A stretch of DNA of 64,000 nucleotides from Otis tarda. Lineage: Eukaryota > Chordata > Aves > Otidiformes > Otididae. The number at the start of each line of letters is the position of its first letter. Position 1 is the stretch's first letter. The stretch is taken from NCBI GenBank assembly GCA_026413225.1, contig CM048553.1, positions 141,306,690-141,370,689 of the forward strand, written 5' to 3'. The notes beneath the pieces are model-generated. The model worked only from the letters and a program-made list of their open reading frames with translations, was not told where the DNA came from and did no database searches. A program made the translations under genes and the position numbers. Positions 27,701 through 42,700 of this stretch are shown here, piece by piece.

Positions 27701-30700
27701 GTACACGCCTCCCCGCCCCTCCAAGTTTTCATCACTTCACACAGTGGCAAGGATAATTTGTTAAAAATACTGCAGTGAGGGAGTCGCAGGCCCAGCCTGG
27801 AGTGCTGGCTCCCACTGGTCCCCAGCAGGGAAGAGCTGCCAGGGGGATGCTCCTCTCCAGGGCAGGCACTGCGGGGCCACAGCGCTCAGTGCCGCTCTGC
27901 TCGTCACATTGCCAGTAGTACTTGTTTTTTGTTTTCATAGTCCATCCCACCCTCTGCCTTATGGCCACTGTGGTTCCCATTTTTTCTGCTACGTGAACTG
28001 GAGTTCCAACCTGCCAGGGCTGAAGTGTGGGACAGATTCAACAAGAATAATAGATTTTCCGGGAGCTTGCAATGATAGTATGAGATTAATTCATTTCATA
28101 TGAGTAAGATTTTCTCTTCTGTTCAGTTTCATGATTCAGCCTTCCACAGAAGTGAGTGGGAGGGGTTACTAGAAAACAAGAAAAGCATCTGGATAGCAGG
28201 AGTTAGCAGTGATGAGATGGGAGTGAGGAGGGCAGCACAGATCAAGGGCCCTCAGCAGGGAGAGCAGGAGGCCAATCTGTCCATCTCCTGGACCTATCAT
28301 GCCTTGTGTCACTCTGACAGTGCCAGCTGAAATTCATGGTACCCAAGGCTCCACAACCAGGCAGTTCCCATTTGACATTTATTGCCGTTTTTAAATTGCT
28401 CTCTCTGGGCTGCCGAAAAAAAAAAAAATTATGCAGCACCATTTCCCTAATAAATCTGCTGCCAACCAGCCTGAGAAAGACAAGACCTGCAAACAGCTTT
28501 CCAGCAACAGATTGTTGCGCACTTGGCCATCCAGCAAGCTGCTGGCAACTCTGCATTTATATAGGAAACCAGATCCGCAGATACCTCTCCTGGGATATGC
28601 ATAAGGAATACTCCCCTATGAGTAACCTAATCAGCATGTAGATGTCATTGCTGTTTACACAACTGTACTGAGCAAAAGACATTTGTCTGGCTTTCACTGT
28701 GCTCTGAAAGAAAATGATCAGCTTAGAAGGGTTGGGGTGGATTTAAAATAACTTCTTAAGCACTTGTCAAAAATCTGCATCCCCTTTCCTAACACTCCAT
28801 CAAGCAATTGACCTCCACACTCTGGTAAAGCAGTACATTGTATCAGTGTAAACTCCCTGTCACAATTCTATCACATAAGGATGTGAAATCACAGCACTGC
28901 CTTATAGCATCTAAAACCGACCCAGTGATCTGAACTTGCAGTCCTGTAGCTCCGTAGCTGTGAGGCTCTTGCATCCGCCTCCCTAGCACACTTTTAGCAG
29001 AAATACGGGAAGCTCCTGGAAGGAAGTCATTCTAAAGCTATTTGTGAGTTTGCCAAAAGGATTTCTTTGATTTACGAAGTATGAAAGATTGCCATTTCTG
29101 AATTCATAGTGGATGAGTTATTTCCCGTGTTTTGCTCAAAGGAAGTTCATAATGCGATGAATTCTAGTGTGAAAAAGAGAATTAAGGAATAACCTTTTCA
29201 CAACTGCTGCTTCTGCAGTTTTTGCAGCCGTAACATGTGTCCTGTTTCTCCACACAGGCTGGGTTGTTGGATCGTTGGAAATTCTCGGAAGCCCGGCTAG
29301 TCTGGTGAGAAGCGTAGGGAACGGCATAGCCGATTTCTTTAGGCTCCCCTATGAAGGACTGACCAGAGGCCCAGGAGCATTTGTCAGTGGAGTTTCCAGA
29401 GGAACAACATCATTTGTAAAACACATTTCCAAAGGTAGATCTTTCACTTTGTTGCTCCAACTACTGCTTTCTTATCGTGTGTTGTTAAAGGATGTGTTAA
29501 AGTTTTAAACGGTATTGCTTGCAGCTTTGTTTGGCTTGCTAGGCTGCAGCGAAATGCTGGGAGGGTAGCAAAGCTCATATATAACATCTTATGTATTAAA
29601 CAGATCACCGCTTAACTACAGTGTGTAAGAATGTTTCAGAAACTTCAGAATTTTAAACCTCCCAGTGGGAAACAGAGATTGGCTCAGCCAGTATTTCATG
29701 TGATAACTACAGAAATATTAAAGGTGTTTTGTACTTCTGCTAACCATCAGAAATTCTACACTCTGTCGCCTCATCGTATTTATTATTTCTTTTTTTCAAA
29801 AAAAAAAAAAAAAAAAAAGTAGATACAGTTGTCATAACTGTGTAAGGACATGGATAGGTTTTGACAGCAGGGCTGGGCTGGCCTGAGAACAGGAGCAGCT
29901 TTTGTTTCGCGAAGCCTGTACAAACAGTGCCATCGCGTGGCTTCAGCCGCCCAGAGACCACACAGCACCCCTGCCCCAGCTGGCTGCTCCTGCTCCAGGC
30001 TCCCTCTGGACACCTCCTCCTGGGCTCCTGCTAAATATTTATTTACCTTTCCATCACCACCCCCCCTACTCCGTTTAGGTTAGCTTTAAAGAAGTTTGGG
30101 AACTGGGGAAGGATGTTCGGATGAGTCGCTTTTCCCACCAGCCAGGCAAACCTGGTGCAGGCTAATGTAAAAGGCATGACGTGCACCGTAGAAGCAGCGT
30201 GGTGATGCTTAACAAATAGTAAAGTGTGTTACACATGGGTGACTTTTCAATTGACTTGCTCTTCTGCTCGTAAGCTCAGTATTTCAGTGAGGCATGGAAC
30301 GTCTCCATGTTTTAAATTAAAGCGTTTTGATCCAGACGCAAATGTATATCTCCGTGTATTTAGGTACACTGACGTCAATTACCAATCTGGCAACAAGTCT
30401 TGCTCGGAATATGGATAGGCTGTCACTGGATGAGGAGCATTACAACAGACAAGAAGAATGGAGAAGGCAGCTTCCAGAGAGCCTCGGAGAAGGACTGAGA
30501 CAGGGGCTCTCTCGTTTAGGCATTAGCCTTCTAGGTAACGTACTATTAAATATCACGTTGAGTGACAGTACTGCTTTCTGATCTGCTCACCAGCCTTTTC
30601 TACATGTGAGTTATAATTGAAAAATCTATTTGTTTTGCTGTTTTCTTGTGAAATAGCCTCACAGTATGTATGTGAAATACTGTTTCTTTTCATCAAGGTT

Positions 30701-33700
30701 TAGTGACTTGTGTATGTGTTTTGCTGATAAAATAATTGCAGATATAGAACAAGTTTGTACTCTCTTTGTGAAATTATATTTTAATTGGCATGTGATGTAT
30801 ATCTGGGAAGAAAATAATAATTCTGCATTGGGCAGGGTGACTTATAACTAAGTCAGCACAAAGACGTCATCGCGCTGATGTTTACTTTCCAGTGAGTTAT
30901 AGGAATGCCTTCTGAACCTGCTTGGTTTTGCTGCACTGTAGATATTGGGGATTCTTGGTTTTGTTTGAAAACCACTTGAACTTAGTGCAGATGTTAAGTA
31001 AGCTTTGATGAGGAATTCTGCTTTAACGAAGAGACCCAGATCATCCTAATTTCAGTGAAATTGTATTCATCGAGCAGCCAAGTGGTTTGGTTAGGAGTGA
31101 AGATTACTCTGGCCATTTCAAAATAATGCCTAAAAATTTGAAAACTAACCCGCACTGGAAAGAATCTCTGCAAGAAGTTTTGCAGTAAGAGGCTGGATTT
31201 TCTAGGTTACTTCTACTTGTCACACAGCAAAGGAATGCAGAACTGTATTGTTTGGCAGAGTTCCTCGCTACGTATTAAAGAATGAATCCCTTAGAGATCA
31301 AAGTGACCAAAAGCAGTCCAGTGCAAAAGGTTAGAAGAGCTGAAGCTTGAAAGGATTTGTCCTCTTTCCTAATCTTCAGTAGTGTACACAACTCCTAAAT
31401 TTGCAACTGCAACCCTGAAAGCCCTGAAGAGGAAGTGGTAAAAATGTTACAAGTTTGGGTTAAGTTACTGGAAATTATTTTAAGCAATAACATTAGTTGA
31501 TGTGAAGCACTGTCATTTGATAATGCCTGTAAACCGACAAGCGAGTGTCCTGGGAGAAATGTGCATGAAAGAGAAATTGCATATATTAGTAGCTACTATC
31601 CCAATAGTAAGCTGTTACTAGTGCTGCAAATCAAAGGCGGTTCTGAGGTGGTTTTATTTTTCCTTCTTGTTTTATTGGGCTAAGGGCAGTCAGGTTGAGT
31701 AGCTGGCTGAAAGATTATACTTTTAGAAGCACTGTGTCAGCCTGGTGTATGTGTGCTGGTGAAATGGCTTGGTGATCTTGGCTCACTGAGACAGCACGAT
31801 AATGTGGTGGCTATCCCCTTCACCGACACACCAGAGCCCTTCGGAGCTAAAAGCATCAGCTGTACAGCCTGAACTGAAGAGCAAAATTTTGTAGCTGTGG
31901 CTGTAGCAAAGCAAAATTTCTGCTGTTCGGGAAAGTTGGGAACTTGTAACACGCGTGCACAAATACGCCATGCCTGTACCTCCCTGCACACAAGGCTTCA
32001 GTTGCTTGCAGGAGTGCGCCTGAGTTAAAAACAAAACAAAACAAAAGAGTTAGCATTTCAGTGTTCCTGGTTTCCTAAGAAATCAGACTTCATGTTAGAA
32101 ACTAAAAACGTCATATTAGCATTTAAACAGAGCTCCTCTACAAGTTAGGATCTTGTTCTTACTCCTGCTGCTATTATTTAGAGTTTTCTCCCTGCTAAAT
32201 ACCTCCATTCTCAGCAGCAGAGGCAACAAAGCACCCAGATAAATAGCCCCAGTTACTGTGTAGCTGAACTTGACAAGTACAGGTCCTCTCACCAAGGGAG
32301 GAATCGGAAATATTCCAGTGCATTTGTATCAGGCATATTTTTTTTATTTGAACCTGATTTTGAAAAAGCATGTTTTCTCTGTATACACAGCAGCATTCAT
32401 GTGGATTGTGCCAAAACGTAAATTATGAATGGACCTACAATTCGATTTTTACAAACGCATCAGAAAGCTGTTTCTGTCCTGATCATTTAGTTTAAAGAAT
32501 ATTGTGACTTCTCCAAAAAACAGTTGTAGTTGAAGGGAGGTAGTGCCATACTTACTTTCTTTCACCAGCACTTCAGAGTAAACGTAAACATGCTTACTAT
32601 AAAAACACTTCCAAGTTCTTCATACATAACGAAACAAAGTGGAGCTGCTGTGTTATTTTACTTCACAAGGATGAAGAGTTCAGATGAGCACAAGAATGCA
32701 GAGAGCGAGACTCTTTGAAACTGTAATTTCTGTTACTTTCTAATTGTAAAATTGAAAAGTGTGAAAAAGATTTCTAGGATAGTCACAGTACTATCATGTT
32801 TGTGAAAGCTATCTGACTCACACAAGCAGCTTAAAGGATTGGAAATGCAGATTTCATGCCTAGACCTAGGCACGTAAGAGCCCTCAGTTCACCAATACAT
32901 TGTGGTATCTGTGTAGAAAGAGTTGCATTTCTGATTTTTCTGAAAATCTGGCTCATGGTGGCCCTGATTCAGCAAAGCTCTTAAGCATGTGCTTAAGTGC
33001 TTTGCTGAATCAGGGCCAAAATCGTGTTCTCTTGTCTCCTCCTCAGTGCAAGCTTTTCCCTGTGGTACATTCTTAAGTGCTTTGTCCTGTCTAATTTTAA
33101 ATTACTCAAGCACTGTCAGGGTGTTGTTTGATTTGATTGTTATCTTTGGCAGGCTGTTGTCTTCTCTTCTAGTTTGGAAGAAACTTCTGGGTCATTTTAG
33201 TAACATTTGTGCATGAGAAGAAGCAAAAGCTTATGATAGGTGTGCTTTTATTTTATATGATAATACAAAAATGCAGTGAAGTTCTATTTAAAAGTGTTTA
33301 GATGATCAGCACTCCCCACCAAGGAACTATCTTTTGCATTTTGCTTGATGGAGCCAGGCTTAAAATAATAATTTATAACCATGTAAAAGAGAATACTGAA
33401 ACTATAGGCTTTATTTTCAACTACTGGTCCTAGTCAAAAATACCGTATTGAAGTAGCTCCCTCTGGGAAGCTGAGCATTTCTGGATAACCCAAAGGCTGA
33501 CAACTATTAGAAAAGTCATTTTTCACAGTGGCAAAAGTGCTCAACATTTCAGTTACTCCTCCTTGCTTTTGGGGAAAGTGAATTGATAGTAATACTGACT
33601 GACAGCGTGACTGTGCTGCTAGAGAAGCCTGGATTTCAGAAGCTCAAGTTTTTGTCATTAAGGGTGGTGGTTGTTGTTCTCACTGTGCAACAATCACTGA

Positions 33701-36700
33701 ATCGGGGCCACTCTACATTTGCCTGTCTACAAGCGCAACCCTAAGAGCCAGGGCTAGTCCTGAAGGTGTGTGCTATTCCACACACTAATTCTGCAAATAT
33801 ATTACTGCACACCAACAGGTGCTCTTTTCTCTTAGCTAGATTTTTGTGTGATGTTTATTGTGATGAGCCTATGCTTCAGACATCTTTTCAGTGTGAAACA
33901 CTTGCGGCAATCCTGAAGAACAGCAGAGAAAAGAAAAGGAAGTGGAATGGTTTCAGCCTGGCTGGCTTCCAGCCTCATGGCAAAACGTGGCCAGTTTCTC
34001 TTGGTGGGGGATTATTTCTTGATCTAAAAGAATTTGTCACAAGCAACCCCAGCTTTGCTAAGTTCTGTAAGCCATGCTACGTTCACAAAACATTGTCAAT
34101 CTGCGCACAAACCAGTTGCAGCCCATAATCAAGTTCTTCCTGAAGTAATACAGTGATATACTCGGAACTATCTGAATTTTGTAGTTATCAAAGTATCTTT
34201 TTTATGGTTACTGAGCAACATGTATTAACCAGAGTGCACCCCAGCTGATATTTAGCAGATGTTACGGTGTTGCTGGAATCTCTTTGGTCCAGTAATGGAA
34301 GAATATGTTTTTGTTTTGTTGCTTTGGTATTTAATTTTATTGAGGTTTTCTTTATACATGCATAATCTGTGTGTACATATGTGGACATGCATATAAAATT
34401 GAATGCCTAGGGTAAGGAAAGAAAGACAAATGCAGAATGATTTCATTTTAAAAAAAAATAATGGACGAGGGACATTACAGAGAAGGGACAGGGACAGCAG
34501 TAGGACACCATAGCTGTCTCTATACTGTGAGAATGAGAGTGGGAAAGGAGGAACCACTCTGTGTTCCTCATGCTCTGCTTTTCTGATACGCTAGTGAAAC
34601 CTGGGGGGAGAGAACGTCTGTGGTAAATCTGTCCAGCATGGTGCTCCTACCACCAACTTTATATTAGAAAGAAAGAAGCCACATGGATACCAGGGACATC
34701 TGCTTCACACAGTTTCTGGTGCTGGGAGATGCGGTGAACCTCACGCGTATGTCACTGCTGCGAGGTTTTGAGGTTGCTCAGCCCTTGACCTTTTTCTTTT
34801 TTTTTTTTCCTTTGCCCACACATGATGCACACAGGAAAGGAGCTGCACAGATCTGGCTTCCCCATGCAAGGGTGGAAGGACCAGCCACTCCTTCATGAAA
34901 GGAGTAAGGTTATAGTTTATTATGTGATTTGTGGGCATGACCACAGTACGTGAATGAGTTATGGCAGTGAGTTGTAGTTTGAGATTAGAGATTACAAAGG
35001 GTGAGCAGAGAGGGAAGAGAAGATCATTGGTTATATTTTTTGCAGGTAGAAAGACCGGACTTGCAAAAGGATTTGAGGTACAAATGGGCAATGGCTTCAC
35101 AGACAAGTTCAGAGAGTGCATAAAATGGCAGAATAACAGAAAGTGTGGAAGTATTAAACAACTGGTTAATTAAGCTATATATTATTTGGGGTACTATATA
35201 AATAATCTTATATAGCACAGTCACAGCAGTTTCCATTCTGTTTCCTTGTCCTCTGGGCCTAATTCCAGCTAAAAAGTGCCTGGAGCATGCCGCAGGTCCT
35301 TTGGAGTAGGCTCTTATTTATTATTACCTTATAACATTGCTCAAGTGCATTGCAGTAAATAATTTACTAGTGCTGGGACTTAGGTGGATTACATTTAATA
35401 AGGCAATAACTTCTGTTCTGAAAGTGCAGTTGCTGTGGATGACCTCAATAGATAGAGTGAAGGAGGTCACAGGGTAACGTAATACTGCAGCTTAGCAGAA
35501 CACCAAGTATTGTTTATGCCTTCAAATGCATCACAATTGTACAAAAGAAAAGACTGGATGAACAATCCCAATTGTGTAATGCGGTGTTGGGGTATTATTT
35601 TAGTCAACAGCAGGAGCAGCTGGTAAGTACTAATGAAACAGAATTGAATTGAAAATTGTATTGTTTCCATGGCATGACTTTAAGGAAGCTTCATGGCCTT
35701 TGTGATACAAAGGGTGAACGTTCAGCTCCGCACTCAGCTTTAGTGACTGAGCAAAATAAAATCTGGGTGTCATGTTAAAAATAGACCAGCATTTTCTGGG
35801 GAAATACTGTACATTTATCAGTAAAGGGTGCACATATAGAAGTTGGAAGCAAGCTCTCATAAGAGGAGGGGGAGGCATTTATGGGGGATGCAAGTTTCTT
35901 GAATTGCTGATAGATAGTATCCCAGGTACAAGGATCTGGGAAGTGTGTGCTGCTTCTCATCCTTGTCTTTTCTTTGGACAGAATATCACTGTACAAGTAC
36001 AATATTAGTTCTTGTTGTTCAAAGTCAGTGACTTCTCTGTTTATCCAGTAATGATAAGTAAAACCATCTGAAAGCCGGTTAGCAACTAGCAACCATGGCA
36101 CGCTGGTCAACACATGGGGCCAAATACCTCAGCTGTGATTGTCCAAATCTGTGGAATTATGCCTGGATTTGCTTCCACATACAGAGCAGAATTTTCAAAG
36201 ATGTCTGGGTTGCAGTAAAAATGCCTAGTTACCAAGGTGCCACTCGGTCCTACTCCTTAAGTGATTGTTTTATCTTGGTACTCGCAGCTGAAGGTGCAAA
36301 GTGAGAGCTAGCCGAGGAGCCTGCAAACTTGTTTTTCACTGAAGAGAGAACCTCGGATCAGGCAGACCATTTTCTAGCTGATGTCACTTTGTCCTATCCT
36401 TGTACTCTTAGTGATTTCCAAATAGCTTATCTATCAAAATTACAATAACTAGAGACATGTCTGTGGTTAAGTGGCTAGAGTAAACGCAAGATCAAAGAAA
36501 TGTACCACCTCACATACCTGTTTACATTTAGGAAGATTTAAGTTGGAGTTCTCTGTTGATACTAAAAGCTGGGAAGGTCACTGTGTCACTTGTAAAAGTT
36601 TGACCCATGCACATTAAAGTAAAATATTATCGTTTTCACAAAAAAAAAAAGTAACAAAAAGTCTCAAAGTCTAATTCTGCTAATCTTAGTAACATATCAA

Positions 36701-39700
36701 AAGTTGCATTAGCTTATGAACATTTCTGGCAGTGGAAGGGGATATAAAAATGATCTATTGAATACAGGCAGTTTTTATTCTCATGAAGTCAATCTCAGGC
36801 TTACAGGAAAGTCTTATTTCCATAAACAGCTCAAGTCTTCTTGGGGGATTTTATTCCAAGTCCAACATTTTCAGAATTGCTACACAGAATTAGCAAAATT
36901 AACTAACTCAGCAAAAGCATTTAGTAAATGTAGTTGAAGGATGGAAGCATGCTGTCAAGTTCACTGATCTGAATGTTTAAAAAATTAAAATACATTAAGA
37001 AGCTGAGATTTACCTTAAACTGAAGCTAAGGTATTGTTTAGCTAATTGGTCACATGCTAAGTCGCTGTATAAGAAGAGTGGGGTACAGTCTGTAATCCAA
37101 GCAACATTCAGGTTCAGTAGTAAGATTTTCTCTTATTCTGGGATATTGATCTTCATTAATTACTGGGGAATCTTGTTTTTTCAGGTGCAATCGCTGGGAT
37201 TGTGGATCAGCCGATGCAGAATTTTCAGCGAGTGTCTGAGGCCCAAGCTTCAGCCGGGCACAAAGCCAGAGGGGTCATCTCGGGTGTGGGGAAAGGAATC
37301 ATGGGCGTCTTCACAAAGCCCATCGGAGGGGCAGCTGAGCTCGTCTCCCAGACAGGTTATGGTGAGTTTCTCTGTTTCCAACCTCTCCGTTTAAATTTTT
37401 AAATGCTCTTCAGATACAACTGCTGTGTCTTACTTATCCAGCTCAGTAGCTCTGTGACTTAGAGAAAGAGTTAGAAATGCCAGCACTGAATAATTATAAA
37501 TGTTGTGCTCATTTTCTTAAAAACCCTCATGTTGTGCTTCTCTCTTGTGTTACCAATCAGCATTGTACAGCCACAGAAACACAGAATGCAGAAAGCATGA
37601 AGTAATTCTTGGAATATAGCAGAATTAGTTACAGAAACATATGTGCTTACAAAAGAGGTTTTTGACATAAAAGTGTTAGAGCAACACTATATCCAATTAG
37701 AGTGTTATTTTGAGATTGCTTTGTTAGGGCAAGGAAAGAGTTGTGCTGTCTCTCCACAAAGAGAGAGTTCTGATTCTGGGTGAAAGAAGTGACTGAGTCA
37801 TGTAGTGGGACCATCCCCTTCAAACTGCAGAGTTGTGAGAAGACAATCCCATCTTTGGATACACAGGTAACCTTTTAACAACCAGAGGTGGGTTTTCCAG
37901 CTAGGTTGAGCACTTAGGGACAGTCGTGGTGAATCCTTTCAGATCCATGTGAGTACTTCTGGATGACCAAAAACTGTAAAAGATAAAAACAAAGTATCAA
38001 AATACACTAATTTCTTTGTTTTTCTGTATCAAGAAATCAAAGCTGTTGGTCTGGTTATTTAAGGGAGGGGTAGGGGGGCAGTCAGGGAAGAAAAGCAGGG
38101 AGACCTGTTGACACAAGGACAGTGTGTCAATCATTTTGCTTCACCAATTACACTGGACAAACCTTGAAGATTTAAGCCTTTAATCACTAGCAATATTTAT
38201 GTTTGTGATGTGTTGGTTAGAATACAAGTAGTTCTCCTAGGGCATAAGTTTAGCATATTGTTTCCATGCTTCCCATTCCATTCAGAACTCATTCCTTGAA
38301 GCAGTTTATTTAAAGAAATAACGAAACATTTAATTATTACAATTCTTTCAAATTAACTTTCTCTTGTTTGTATGAGTGTAAATAATAACTGTTGTCCTGA
38401 ATTATTCATCCTATAGGTGTAAAACCTGTATCAGTAAAATCAGAAACTTTTGTCTGTTGTCAGCTGGCTGTGTGTTGGTTTTGCTGCCCATGGCAGCATT
38501 CTTCCTAGATTTAATTCTGCTGCAGTCTTTTATCAGGAAACTTGTAACAGCAGAGGGACACTTTTCATTGCAGATATAATATACAAGACATCATGTTTTC
38601 CATGAGCATGTGACAAAGAGTTAGCCAGGAAAAAACATAAAAACTGTATCAATAATAGCTGACAGTGCGTGAGAGGAAAACACACAAGAGTTCAAGTAAC
38701 TCTTACCCACAACTGGATTGGAAGTGGGACTGTGCCTCTTGGGGGGAACCAAGGGGTGGGGGACCACACAGAAGTAAACACGTGTTCTCTCCTTCTCCAT
38801 CTGTAAATAACATTTTCACTCACATAATGCTGAGAACCTCGGTAAGCCAACTGTTACAACTGGGATGCTGCTTTTAAGTATTACCATCAACATGTGTGCT
38901 AAAAATTAAAGGGCTTTTTTCAGCGCTGATGTTTTCTTTAAATTATTATCCATTGTGTAAAGAGGAATCTAAGTTATTGACACCCTTATGCAGAAATGCC
39001 TTTTGCTTCAATGGAATGCTTAATCAGACAAAAGAAAATGTCTTTGTTTATTTAAAGACTAACTTTGCACTAAACCATGTAACACTCGTGCTTGCTGCTT
39101 AACCTACTTCCTGTCTGTCTTGTAAAAATTTTTAAAACTACTTAATTTGTAAATTTTTTTGCAACTCACTCATTCTTTCTGGTGACCATACCTCATCTTT
39201 AAAAGTTTACAAGCCATCTGAAAGCATACGTACTGTATCATCTTCGGCTTCAGATACTCTATTCAGAAACCTGTTTAACTGCTTCTTGTAGTCTCCATTC
39301 TTGTGCTGGCACTGAGAAGAATTCACAATAAGCCAGATGCCCCGGGAGATCTCATAAATGTATATGGATCTGTGTTTAACAGATGGATTAAGTAACTGAA
39401 CATTTAAATACAGTATCTAGGCAAACTTGCCTTCTAATTTGTACCGATCGTGACACGTATGTGGAAGTATTTTAATAGTAAGTCAGAAAGTTAACAACGG
39501 TCTTGATTTTTTCTACATAAATTCTAAGTGATGTGTCTGATCCTGCTCTGAAACGATGGCTCTCAGGAGCATTATGTTTCTCTTGATTGCAAGTGTATGG
39601 CTGATTTTTAGAACACACAGTGTTTCTTTTTGTTTCTTGCTCGTGCAAGATCACCAGGGTTAAGTGCACAACTCTTGCATTGTAATATTTAACGAATTAT

Positions 39701-42700
39701 CTTGACTACAGCTTCCAAAGATGTGACATCATTTTAGATCTGCACTATTTTATGAACTGCTCTAAACAGATGACATCACTGCAACATGTAACTGTTTTGA
39801 AGAAAACAACTACTAAAAATCTTAAATTCTCTTACCACAGGTATTTTGCATGGAGCTGGACTTTCTCAGCTTCCCAAGCAGCGCTCTCATCCAAATGATC
39901 AACATGTTGAGCAGGCTCCAAATAGCCACGTCAAATATGTCTGGTAAAATTATTTAGACACTTGCTCATTTTTACATCCACATTGTTTATTAATAGGTTC
40001 TGGCCTGTAGTCAAGTTAACAAGCTGCTTCCCTAGGAAAGGCTGAGTTATGGCAGTTTGTTTAGGAACATTAAACACAAAGGTAGTGCATAGAAACCAAA
40101 TCTGCAAATGATGGGCTGCTGATCTGCTTCCAACTTTGGAACTACAGAGCTGACCTTATTTAATGGCATTCAGTGAGTTCTTACTTATTTATCATTGCAC
40201 CAAGCCCAAGAAAAATACTGCACATCTCCAGAAACAGCTGTTGGTGAAGATAGCTTTATTTTCTGTACTGAATTTGTAAGCCACTTCTCAGGGTGATTTT
40301 TCTATTAGGATGGGAAATAGGCTGACCTAGCACAGTTATTAGGCCAATTTTACAGTGAATGATTAAGGGGATTTGATAAGTAACAGCTTCACATTTATTC
40401 TCTAAATCTTAAGTCTTACATCTTTCAGTATTAGAGATTTGGAATATACTCCCTGGCTTATTTTCTGTTTGTAGGTGATAGCTACAGGCTTAAGTAAAAA
40501 CATTAGTGATCAAAAGAAGTCCTGAAGAATCCAATGCATAACACTGACTACTTCATTTTTTTCTTCTTCTTTTTTTTTTTTTGTCTTTTTTTTTTTTTCC
40601 TTCATAATGCAGGAAAATGCTGCAATCTCTAGGAAGGCCAGAGGTCCATATGGCCTTAGACGTCATGATTGTGAGCGGGTCAGGCCAGCAGCATGAAGGC
40701 TGCTTGCTGCTCACCTCAGAGGTGCTCTTTGTGGTCAGTATTAGTGAAGACACGCAGCAGCAGGCATTCCCCGTGACTGAAATCGATTGTCTAGGAGATG
40801 AGCAGCAAAAAGACCTGCTGAAGGTGCAGCTAAAACAACAGAGAGTGGCATCTGATTTGGAGGTAAAGACTTGAGTACGATTTTTCATTCAAAGATAAAG
40901 TTACACTGATGATGATGCTTTTGGCAGCGGGCATACTCACCTTCAGGTCAGGAGGCCCGAGGTCTAAGTGCCAAACAGGGGACCTGCTGTTTTCACGCAC
41001 CTCATAGTTGAGTGTGTTGGCCTTTGGTTGAAAGGGATGTATCTCCTCCCTTGTGTCCTCTTATTAATCATGACATGTCATATCTGTGACAGCAATTTCC
41101 TGAGGGAAGAAGTAGAGGAAGTTTGGGTTCTTGGTAAGCACACCTCTTTTCTGAAGAGGTTCTCATGACTACATGTGCCTGAGGTGTTTATTAATAGTTT
41201 GGCAAGTCAGTGTTGCTGCCTGGTACCTACAAAGTCACAGTGAGAACAGTTCTTTTCATTCTTCTGTGAATTCTGTTTTAACAGTTCAGTGATCCTGTGC
41301 ATGCTCCTTTCAGCATGTTTCTTATCTTGCCATTTCCAGTGCAGCGGTCTTACTTGGCTGCTAGCTGCATTTATTTCCTTAGATCTCCCTTCTGCTGCAA
41401 ATGCTAGCTTTAAAATGAATCTGTTCTTTGCTGAGATTGGATGCACCAACTGTTTATGCCAGTAAGAGCGTAATTCCTTCATCTTCATCTTGAAAGATTT
41501 CTAAGCCATTTGAATACTGAGGTTTTGGATGAATTATCTTCTTTTAATCGTAGAAGAATGTTATATTTTTACACTTTTGGGAAACAATGTTTATTGTATG
41601 AAATTCTCAAGTGGAATCATATGAGAGATCATTTCAAAAACAAACACGCATGTCCCAGTTGTTTTTTTTTTTAAAGTGTTTCAGGTAGTTCATAGACTGC
41701 TATACCAGAAATTTCTCCATTTCAAATATAAGAAAAGAACCTACACAAAACACTGTGAAGTATGAGGTGTATGGGAGGCTTCAGCACCTTCAGTAAAATC
41801 CTAACTTTGCTGAAGTCACTGGAGAGTTTTGCCACCGATTCCAGCACAGCAAGGACTTAATCATGACAGTGCTTGGATTTTTTTGTGAAAGCTTTTTTTA
41901 GCGCTGAATTCTCTATTTACATTTATTGTCTTTCCACTAACCTCAGTCTCACAGAGTGCTGTTGACTGAAGTTGCCTTCTCTCACCACAAAGCTACATGA
42001 GGCATTTACTTAAATTTTGATGCAAGTGGGCAAAGCTTAGCCTTTTTTATCCCTGAATGCTGTGTGGTTGCTGGAGGCACACATCAGACGGAATCCAGAC
42101 TATTCTGCTCAGTCCAGAGCTACTGTCCTGGAGGGAAGAGGAAGATAATTTCTTCTCCCTAGGGCATGTGATGCACTCAGCCCATCCTAACCCTAACATT
42201 AGCACCAGCCCAGATGGTTTTTATTAGGCTGCAGTGTCTTGTCTTTGTATCTGGTTATCCAAGGAGTGAGGATGCCCTGGGGGAAGGGCTGCTTGCCCAA
42301 AGGTTGCTGCAAGAGGGTGATGAGGCAGAGGAGCTGCCTATCTGAGGGGAAGGGAAGGTGAGGGTCAGGGAGCCTAATTCTAGTCCCCACAGCTGCTGCA
42401 GCTGGGAATGTATAGGATGCTTGGCAAGTGGCTCCTGTACTTAGAATGGTGTGAGTTGGAAGGGAGCTTTAAAGGCCATCTAGTCCAACCTCCCTGCAAG
42501 GAGCAGGGACATCTCCAACTAGATCAGGTTGCTCAGAGCCTCATCCATCATGCACGGCACAAGACTACATGGCATGTGCAGTGTCCAGCATTCCCATGGA
42601 TACATGCTACTACACGCAGTAAACATGACCTGCTTTGGAGGTACTGGATCAAATGCATGTTTTTCTTCTGAAGTTCTGGATAGAAATATAGGAGTCCTAC

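Noticed and set aside
33766-34128. 120-codon plus-strand frame in a VPS13B intron
   Set aside because: No recognised similarity and no acceptor/donor pair of compatible phase; likely chance.
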